Shown here piece after piece: positions 57,346 through 64,000 of a DNA stretch of 64,000 nucleotides (the stretch's first letter is position 1; every line of letters begins with the position of its first letter). The notes under the pieces were generated by a model that had not been told where the DNA came from, ran no database searches, and saw nothing but the letters and a program-made list of their open reading frames with translations. Source of the DNA: Microglena sp. YARC (taxonomy: Eukaryota > Chlorophyta > Chlorophyceae > Chlamydomonadales > Chlamydomonadaceae); the NCBI GenBank assembly GCA_022414725.1, contig CM039466.1, forward strand, positions 34,062,771 to 34,126,770, written 5' to 3'. The translations under genes were made by a program, and so were the position numbers.

Positions 57346-57416
57346 ACTCGGTGATGGTGGGCTCGAGGGGACGTCGGGGGTGGGGAGTAAAGCGAGTGGC
57401 GCGGTTTGAAAAGCGC

Positions 57417-57436
57417 GACCAGGCTCAAAGAAACCA
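57417..57436 (-). promoter_or_regulatory. Primer-binding site matching initiator tRNA-Met
   Basis: Two bases from the 5' LTR. The strand equal to the primer tRNA reads GACCAGGCTC then AAA then GAAACCA. The array's initiator tRNA 3' end (best arms of units 7-9, plus A73 and CCA) reads GACCAGGCTC, C, GAAACCA, so 17 positions agree around one small indel. Confidence 0.75.
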
Positions 57437-57438
57437 AG

Positions 57439-57733
57439 TGTGGTATATGAATACCTTGTAACACGGAGTGTCTTGTAACTGGAAGCCTAAGAAATGATCT
57501 CAGGAGTTTAGACGGCCCTAAGAGTCAGAAGCACGGCTTAAGACTCCCTTCCCGCTTCCAGCGCGTCTAGACCCTAATGGAACCCTCGTTTTAGGTATTC
57601 CCGAGTAGCTGATCAGACACTGATCAGTAGGTCAATTCGCTCGGTTTCAACTGCCTACAGAAGTCGTTCGTCATCTGTCGGAAAGTCGTCACCACCGCGT
57701 GGCAACTCAGTGGGAGGATCGTTATCCACCACA
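57439..57733 (-). repeat. 5' LTR of the chromovirus
   Basis: 295 bp, TG...CA ends; would carry the promoter for minus-strand transcription of the element. Confidence 0.95.
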
Positions 57734-57738
57734 ATGAG

Positions 57739-58421
57739 TCATGTTGCAATCAACTCCCCTAGGCCCGTTTGTGGACCTCGCATACCATACCAAACGTTTC
57801 CGAACTTTTCCGAACTTTCCCTAACTTTTACGAAGGGTACCGTTGTATTACGCCAACGATTGTTTTTGACGTCAGCAAGGCTGGGGGGCGGACCCCTCGC
57901 AAGGGGGGTCCGCAGCGGGGGTCCGCAGCGTAGCAGCGCAGGACTTGGGCGAATTCCGTTGGCTTGACACTTCAGCGAATTTTCAATTGCGCAAACTAAG
58001 AAAGCTGAAATTGGTGGGGTTGGTGCGATTGACCCACTGATCACGCTAGGGCTACCTTGGTATGCATGGAGACGATATGGGAGTTACCAGGGCAGGGCAG
58101 CTGCTCGAAAGTGCTTCCAGGAGGCAGGGAAATCAGTCGAGAACTAATCATGCGAGTTCCATGTGCTGATGTGTTTCCACAAAATATGCTTACTATTTTT
58201 CGGGGGGGGGGGCTCAGGCAGTTGCACACTGAATTCGGGGTCGCAAGCCCAGGAACCGTCGGAAAAAGTAAAAAAAAACGTTCGGAAGGGAGTACACCTC
58301 GCCCACCCACCACCGCGGGGGGTGGTGGGTGGGTGGGCGACCGTTTCCGAAAAAACTTCCTCACCGACGGGAGTAGAAAAAAAAAGTTCTCTCTCCCCAC
58401 GTCTAAAAAACCTGAGGAGAG

Positions 58422-58455
<34 letters not shown>

Positions 58456-59340
58456 TTAAAATATAAATACCCTTTTTTGATATTGATTCTGGGGGTTTAC
58501 AATATGGCGCACATAATGGCATCCTCGGAATTCCCACAAAGTGATTGTGTGATAATCAAAACTCAGTTCTGCACCCCCTTAGGGTTGCCCAAGTACTGCA
58601 GACACCCTTCACCTTTGCAGGGGGTGGCCAGGAACTGGAGTTTTCGTTATACCAAACCAGTCCAAACAAAACAGTAGCTGGACAGTTTTCTCAGCATGGT
58701 ACACTTCCCCTTGGGCCCCACCCAACTCGGCCCGAATGTTTAATGGGCCTTGGCCGGAGGCCACTCCAGGGTTCGTCCAAATCAGGCGAATGATGGCAGC
58801 ATGGAGGCTCAATAAAGGCACCCCAATAGGCACACGAAATATATAACCAAGGACCTGCAAGGACCGCTTTTTGTTATTATTTATTAAAATGTGCCCTGTG
58901 ACTAGGCGTGGGATTCAGGACTGGTCACTACCACAGCTCCTTCACAAGCTTCCCCATAAATTCTCTCTGGGGCTCTCACTCGACGGACCAGCGTCAGCAT
59001 CAGGCAGTCCGAAACGAAGAGAAAGCAACCGCGTAGAACGTAGTAGAATGGCAGCGTTTCGGTGTTGTCGCAAGGATGGTGGGTCGGGGCGGGTGGGTGG
59101 GGTGGGGTGGTGTGGGGGACATTTGTGAAGGTGCGGAAGCATGTCTCCACTACCATGCGTGTTCATCGTTTGTTTTCTGGGTTGGCGGGTTGGCTGTTTC
59201 CACAGATAGCGACCTACTTATGGCGTGTTGGCGGAAACAATGTCGCTTTAACACCAGAAAGGTGGGGGTGGGGATGAGAGTAGGGGTGGGGGGCAGGTGG
59301 GAAATTGTGATGGTTGGTCGGTGTGTCTTTTAGGTAGATA
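57739..59340. other. Stretch with GC-rich hairpins and no clear gene
   Basis: Hairpin GCGGACCCC/GGGGTCCGC near 57888-57913; hairpin CGCCCACCCACCACC with its complement at 58299-58340, inside a wider imperfect inverted repeat; about 28 C at 58426-58453. No protein I recognise. Confidence 0.5.
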
Positions 59341-59344
59341 GTTG

Positions 59345-59490
59345 GTAAGCTTGAAATTGAAATTGAATTTGAATTTGAAATTGAAATTGACATTGACATT
59401 GAAATTGTTACATCCGAGTAATGTGCCACTCTCAGGACGTGAAGTTAAGGACACCACTGCGCAAGCCGGAACTAGCAGTAGTCACCACAA
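59345..59490 (-). mobile_element. LINE family 1 tail, third copy
   Basis: On the minus strand GTCCTTAACTTCACGTCC, TTACTCGGATGTAACAA and a TTTCAA-type tail expanded with variants (TTCAAATTC), as in 1-2585. Confidence 0.8.
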
Positions 59491-59898
59491 AAGGGTCTCC
59501 TTGTTAGAAGATCTGAATAAGCGCTTTGGTAAGATCTAAAACAAGGAGAACCAGGGAAGTTGGTAAGCTTCTCCATTCACATCTAAAGCCTTCCCTATCT
59601 CCCACTCACACCCACCCACACTTCCCAACTACAACACTTAAACTGACAAAAACACTCACGCAATCCGCCCTTGTGATCCTCCTCCAATATGCATGTTCGT
59701 TTGTCATGGCCATGCATGCAAGTGCCCACAGGCCACGGCGAAGGGACTAAAGTCCTAAGCGCGTGTCGCAAGCGACGCGGAAAACGCTTCTGCAGGCACT
59801 TGTCAGTATATGTGTTAGGAGAGTCGAGGAAGTATGCAGATCGAATGCTCAGCGAATAATTCAGAACGAGGAAGGCGGGGAGGCGGGGGATTCAAGTA

Positions 59899-60304
59899 AG
59901 GGCAAAGTAGCTACCACGCCGCTACCACGTGAGCACTCCGTGGCTGAATACTACATGTTTTCTACGCTGCAGATTTTGCGAAGGATCTGGGCTGTTACGG
60001 TGCTCGTAACTCTAGACATGCACGCAGGGCGCCATGGCCCGAGCCAAATATTTGGGTGCGCATGCGGCCTGAGCTGCAGCTGTCATATTTGAAGTTCGGA
60101 CAGCTTGTTGCATCGGAGGTACCGGAATGTAGTAGCTGAGTAACTTATACGCATCCAGATCTTTGGCTCAGGACCTGGCGCCCTGCGTGCACACGTCTAG
60201 AGTTACGAGCATCGTAGCAGCTTCGCAAAAATTGTAGCGGAGAAAACATGTTGTACCGGTATTTCGCCGCTAAGTGCTCACGGTGTAGCTACTTTGCCCT
60301 TCTT
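59899..60304. repeat. Large foldback: ~165-bp inverted arms
   Basis: Left arm 59899-60067 and right arm about 60150-60304 share GGGCAAAGTAGCTAC, GTGAGCAC, ACATGTTTTCT, GCTCGTAACTCTAGAC, GCACGCAGGGCGCCA and GAGCCAAA in inverse order, at roughly 80% identity with small gaps. The loop is about 80 bp. The flanking 59491-59898 shows no gene. Confidence 0.8.
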
Positions 60305-60327
60305 CAAATCTCATGGCCTTCCTCGCA

Positions 60328-60665
60328 ATCTCGCATCCTCACTCTGAAGAACACTCGACTTCAGGACTTAACAGACTTGTCAGCGTGTAGTACTCTGCAG
60401 AGTCTGCACGCTCTCAATTTGTTTTCTTGTCAGGGCGCGGTTGTCAGCGTACTCAGAATGCGTCTTATTGTCATACACTTCGGGACGTCCCAGCCTTGTC
60501 AGCGCATTGCAACCTGCAGACCCTGCGGCTGTCTGTGCAATTGGCGTGGGGATATCACAGCCCTGTCAGCGTGTGGCAATCTGCGTTCTCTGAACCTGTC
60601 TCAGTGTCCAAACGTCCAGGGCGTAACAGCCTTGTTGGAGCTGCATGGAAGCTGCTGCTCGTAGC
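60328..60665 (+). pseudogene. Leucine-rich-repeat gene remnant
   Basis: Repeat phrases LSACSTLQSLHALNLFSCQG, then in another frame LSAHCNLQTLRLS, then ITALSACGNLRSLNLSQCPN and VTALLELHGS. These are ~23-residue leucine-rich repeats with a conserved cysteine. At least two frame changes in 340 bp indicate decay, or introns that I cannot place. It overlaps the right arm border of the foldback. Confidence 0.5.
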
Positions 60666-60807
60666 TGAAAATATAAGGTTCTGAAGGCCTGTGCACTGAA
60701 CTACAATAATGAAGAGTAGCCAAAGTGTTCATGGTGTGAACTAACTTGTTCCGTTCATCCATTCCCATCAGCTTAATTCTGCTTTAATCTAGTACCCTGT
60801 GTGTACG

Positions 60808-60970
60808 GTATGTTACAGCCCAGGGGTTGGCCAAATAGGCTTAAGGGACTTGCCCAACCGTGATAGGAAGGGCCTAAAAAGAAAAGGCATTAATGGACTG
60901 AACCCCAAACAATCATTTTACCGACGGGGGCCCTGAGTTCGTGCAACAGTGATCATTTAATTATACAATC
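60808..60970 (+). repeat. Interspersed repeat family D copy
   Basis: Reads ACAGCCCAGGGGTTGGCC, ACTTGCCCAACCGTGATAGG and GGGGGCCCTGAGTTCGTGC. Confidence 0.8.
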
Positions 60971-61580
60971 TAATTAAATCATCATGTCCTGATGGGTGAA
61001 AGTCCATTCACAACTTCAAAATAAATCATACCCTAGTACCTGTCTAGTATCCTGAGTACCGTAGGCGCCTTTAGGGAAACTTTTGGGGGGGAAATAACGT
61101 TTGCCAATACTTAATATTGTAAATACTTAAGGCGCTTACGGTAATAGTCTTGCCTTACTCTCTGGATCAGATATCCGCATACATATCTTAAATGAAAGGA
61201 GTTTCGCCTCGAAGCTGTAAAGAAAAGTTATGAAGGCCTGTGCAGTGTGCACTGAACTGATGAAGAGTAGCCAAAGTATGCATTGTTACGTGTTATTTAA
61301 CTTGTTCCATTCATCCATTCTCTTTGAGGTTGAGGGTGACAGCCCGTTTGCTTTCACTGGGGCCAACTACCAACAGAAACAACAGAAATAAGCCATGTAC
61401 ACATAAATAAATATTACGCCTTACTACGAGGTGTGAGATTGAGGGGGCAGCTCCTTTGCTTTCACTGGGTCCAACCACCAACAGAAATAAGTTTCCATGC
61501 ATAGCCCACTGGAGATCTTCAATTATCCTACCTGGCCTGTACCTGGGCTATTGATTATAAGCCAGTCCCAGAGGTAGCAG
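60971..61580. other. Non-coding stretch with a ~118-bp duplication
   Basis: The phrase TTTGCTTTCACTGG(G)CCAAC with ACCAACAGAAATAAG occurs at about 61350-61390 and 61458-61490. No gene seen. Confidence 0.5.
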
Positions 61581-61790
61581 GATTTTTGGCGGAGCCCCCC
61601 CTTCTGGGGGGCAGGAGCCCCCAGTGTTACCCATTTGTCCGTCCGACCATCCATCCGACCATCCATCCATCCATCCGTCTGACCGCGATGAAGCCCGACA
61701 CGTCAGCCAACGGCCTCGTAACTAACTCGCTTCCGTTGCCACCTGTCGCTCCCTCGCGATCACTCTCCGGGGGTGGGGGGGGGCATTGCT
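61581..61790. mobile_element. Dispersed element family G, copy 2
   Basis: Shares TGGCGGAGCCC, GGGAGCCCCC-like, CCCATTTGTCCGTC, CATCCGACCATCC and ACACGTCAGCCAACGG with 8700-8941. A G9 run ends it. Confidence 0.65.
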
Positions 61791-61971
61791 TGAACTAAGG
61801 CTTGTTTAAATATATATATGGGCTCGCCTTCCATGGCTAAAATATGCAGCTAGGCATCGATCGCTTCAATAAGTTGGGGGTCGCGTTTCGGTGGCGTGGG
61901 CCTGAATGATATGCCATCCTCATACCTTATATCTTCTAACTTCTAACTTTTAACTCCAAACTTTTAATAAG

Positions 61972-62128
61972 CAGGAGCAAGAAGCAGAAGAAGAGCAGCA
62001 GAAGCAGCAGCAGCAGAAGCAGAGGCAGCAGCAGAAGAAGAAGAAGCAGGAGCAGAAGAAGGAGCAGTAGCAGCAACGGCAACAGCAGCAGCAGCAGAAG
62101 CAGAAGCAGAAGCAGAAGCAGAAGAAGT
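61972..62128. repeat. CAG/GAA-rich imperfect trinucleotide tract
   Basis: Mixed GCAGAA, GCAGCAGCA and AAGAAG units downstream of the ankyrin gene; no reading implied. Confidence 0.9.
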
Positions 62129-62164
62129 GCCACATGGGTGACATGGCTCAAAGTCTTTAACCTT

Positions 62165-62524
62165 CTAGGAGCAAAGCTCTCTAGTACTGCTACCACCGGA
62201 CGAACCTTCTCCTTCCTCTACGCATGTATGCGATGAGCACACCTCAGCATCTTCAATTATTTTTGCTATACTGTCTTTTAAAGCATCCAGCCTCCGGGCC
62301 TCCTCCTTCTTCTTCTGTGGGACGAACGCCAGCTTCATCAATTCCGACGGTGACACGCCGTTGTTGTCTGTAGCTTTGAGATTGATGCCGGGCACGCCAA
62401 CTAGGGCTTGCACCACCTCGAGGTGCATCTTCATACAGGCTAGGTGTAGTGCTGTCCTGCCCACCTGTCCACCAGTGTTGACGTCAAGTCTGTTGGAGGG
62501 AGCTTGCAACAGAACACGAACAAC
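62165..62524 (-). CDS. Last exon of an ankyrin-repeat protein
   Basis: Acceptor CACCCCAACAG at 62525; 120 codons including the stop at 62165, phase 0. Encodes VVRVLLQAP (end of one repeat), then a full ankyrin repeat GRTALHLACMKMHLEVVQAL with NLKATDNNGVSPSEL, a charged helix (PQKKKEEARRLDALKDSI) and a serine/glycine tail. The exon joins in frame with 63144-63245. Ankyrin repeats bind other proteins; the partner is unknown. A partial duplicate of the exon start lies in the intron at about 62758-62788. Confidence 0.75.
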   Translation of the reverse strand, partial: VVRVLLQAPSNRLDVNTGGQVGRTALHLACMKMHLEVVQALVGVPGINLKATDNNGVSPSELMKLAFVPQKKKEEARRLDALKDSIAKIIEDAEVCSSHTCVEEGEGSSGGSSTRELCS

Positions 62525-63143
62525 CTGTTGGGGTGCAGGTTAAGGATTCGATACCTTGTAACAATGCCAGGGAGTGTGTGTGTGTGTGTGGTTGGGTGGG
62601 TGAGTGAGTGGGTGTGCGTATGTGTGTGTGTGTGGTTGGGTGGGTGAGTGAGTGGGTGTGCGTATGTGTATGTGTGTGTGTGTGTGTGTGTGGGGTGGGG
62701 GTGGGGGGGGGGGGGAATTCAATTCCTTGTAGCAATTCAAGGGAACAAACGAGCCCATAGGGAGCTTGCAACAGAACACGAACAACATGTGTGTGTGTTT
62801 GCGCGGATGTGTTCGCGTGTGTGTGTGTGTGGTGGTGGTGTGGTGGGAGCAGGGTCAGCGTTTTTAAAAACATCTTAACTGTGCAAGCCGAAATTGAAAT
62901 GTATGACCGCCAAATACTTGGACTTACACTTACACTGACTAGACCCTGTCTGCTAACCACATGTATGGGGTGGGGTGGGGTGGGGGTGGGGGGGAGCGGA
63001 CTTACTCTGACTAGACCCTCTTTGCAAGCCACATGTGTGTGTGGGGGGTGGGGGTGGGGGGGAGCGGACTTACTCTGACTAGACCCTCTCTGCAAGCCAC
63101 ATGTGTGTGTGTGTGGGGTGGGGGGTGGGGGGAGCGGACTTAC
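62525..63143 (-). repeat. Intron packed with GT microsatellites and repeated donor copies
   Basis: Contains GTGGGTGAGTGA and GTGT arrays (62573-62700, 62785-62835) and three further copies of the upstream exon end plus its donor (see 63144-63245). Confidence 0.8.
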
Positions 63144-63245
63144 TCTGACTAGACCCTCTCTGCAAGCCACATGCAGAGCCGTGTTGCCGACGCAATCCGG
63201 GGCTTCTAATTCAACACTCTCATCATTCACAAGCTCCAGCACCAC
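63144..63245 (-). CDS. Ankyrin-repeat exon, one repeat
   Basis: 102 bp, phase 0-0, acceptor TTTTTCTTGAAG and donor GTAAGT. The 34 codons are about one ankyrin repeat: VVLELVNDESVELEAPD, then GNTALHVACREGLVR. The exon end with donor (TGCAGAGAGGGTCTAG, TCAGAGTAAGTCC) recurs at about 63060-63105, 62998-63035 and 62920-62965. Earlier exons are not visible in 63246-64000. Confidence 0.75.
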
Positions 63246-63349
63246 CTTCAAGAAAAAGTAAAGAAGGGGGATAGTTAGTTTTCGCCCCCTCCTTCAGCCT
63301 ACCAGTTTTGAGGCGAAACAAAATTTTGATGAAATCCACGACCTTGTGT

Positions 63350-63505
63350 GTATGTTACAGCCCAGGGGTAGGCAAAATAGGCTAAAGGGACTTGCCCAAC
63401 CATGACAGGAGGGGATAACACGAAAGGCATATTGATGAACTGAACCCCAAACAATCGTTTTACCAAAGCGGGCCCTGAGTTTGTGCTACATGGATAATTT
63501 AACAA
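63350..63505 (+). repeat. Interspersed repeat family D copy
   Basis: Reads ACAGCCCAGGGGTAGGC, ACTTGCCCAACCATGACAGG and GAACCCCAAACAATCG. Confidence 0.8.
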
Positions 63506-63839
63506 TTAACGATTCTACAATTATAGATTTATAGTTCAATCGTCATACCATAGGATAGTTTTGAGAGACACTGGGCAGTGGTGGGCCAGTGATGCAGGTG
63601 TGATTGGTCCTGGGTCGGCAAGGAAGGGCTTTTAAGAAAAATCAAACCTTGTCATGACCTGCCTCAGTGGCTATCCATTCGCCCCCTCTGCCTGCCTACC
63701 AATTTGAGGGCATTCTGTTATAGCACTCAACCTAAACAATGCGGGTTTCCTGGTTGAATAAAGGCTGGAAAAACTGAAACTGCGCAGGGCCTAGCAAATA
63801 AATACTGCAAATCATTATTTTATGAGATAATACAAACTT

Positions 63840-63996
63840 AATTAAATCAAATTTTGATGATATACTGCAGACCAAATTATATTATATTAAATGTTGATGA
63901 AATACTACAAACCAAATTAAATTAAATTAAATTTTGATGGCATATAATTTTTTGTTTTTTACGAAATGCTACAAACTAAACTTTGATTTAAACTTG
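63840..63996. repeat. ~45-bp AT-rich degenerate repeat
   Basis: Units of AATTTTGATG...ATACTACAAACCAAATTA, three to four copies reaching the window end. 63506-63839 holds nothing I recognise. Confidence 0.65.
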
Positions 63997-64000
63997 TCCA

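Larger units (their letters stand above)
51397..57733 (-). mobile_element. Complete Ty3/gypsy chromovirus, minus strand
   Basis: 6337 bp with two 295-bp LTRs, a 5-bp target duplication ATGAG (51392-51396, 57734-57738), a primer-binding site, a polypurine tract, and gag, protease, reverse transcriptase, RNase H, integrase and chromodomain in canonical order. Coding is interrupted by several stops and frameshifts although the LTRs read as identical. Confidence 0.95.

Noticed and set aside
57739..58044. Gene continuing right of the chromovirus 5' LTR
   Set aside because: The sequence after the ATGAG duplication is host flank; open frames there are short and unconserved in appearance.
61936..62196. 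Poly-leucine frame downstream of the ankyrin gene
   Set aside because: Translation of the CAG/GAA trinucleotide tract.

Overview
This is nuclear DNA of a eukaryote, and a repeat-rich, gene-poor region. The evidence is GT-AG introns in phase, tRNA genes without an encoded CCA followed by T runs, LINE and Ty3/gypsy remains, and families of short inverted-repeat transposons. The tRNA-Gly(GCC) copies look plant-like, and a gene combining IPT/TIG domains, SEA-like repeats and one membrane segment fits a green alga. I favour a green (prasinophyte-like) alga, but cannot prove it.

Layout. 0-3 kb: 3' part of a LINE-type element with an RNase H domain and a (TTTCAA)n tail, plus an inverted tail copy. 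3-7 kb: simple repeats, a 106-bp satellite and small MITEs. 6.9-7.9 kb: a Harbinger-like element with a perfect 50-bp palindrome. 7.9-9.0 and 13.1-14.3 kb: arms of an inverted segmental duplication, each with a signal-peptide exon. Between them lie a 1-kb CCCAA array, a 13-bp minisatellite and a second LINE fragment. 14-23 kb: satellites, hAT-type MITEs, a 90-bp foldback and LINE scraps.

23.5-39 kb: a macrosatellite of ten 1.44-1.48 kb units. Nine contain an initiator tRNA-Met-like sequence followed about 16 nt later by tRNA-Gly(GCC), with a T run only after the Gly gene. A 1.9-kb LINE-like insertion interrupts the ninth unit.

42.5-48.4 kb (minus strand): the best protein gene, for a predicted type I membrane protein. 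It has at least four IPT/TIG exons, all flanked by phase-1 introns, then a large exon with five SEA-like repeats and a transmembrane tail. 50.1-50.3 kb: a piece resembling the IS66 transposase. 51.4-57.7 kb: a complete chromovirus (Ty3/gypsy with chromodomain) with LTRs that read as identical but a broken coding region; its primer-binding site resembles the array's initiator tRNA. 59.3-64 kb: a LINE tail, a large foldback, a leucine-rich-repeat remnant and the 3' end of an ankyrin-repeat gene whose intron holds repeated copies of its own splice donor.

No operon, CRISPR array or rRNA gene was seen. Most long open frames here are by-products of tandem repeats.
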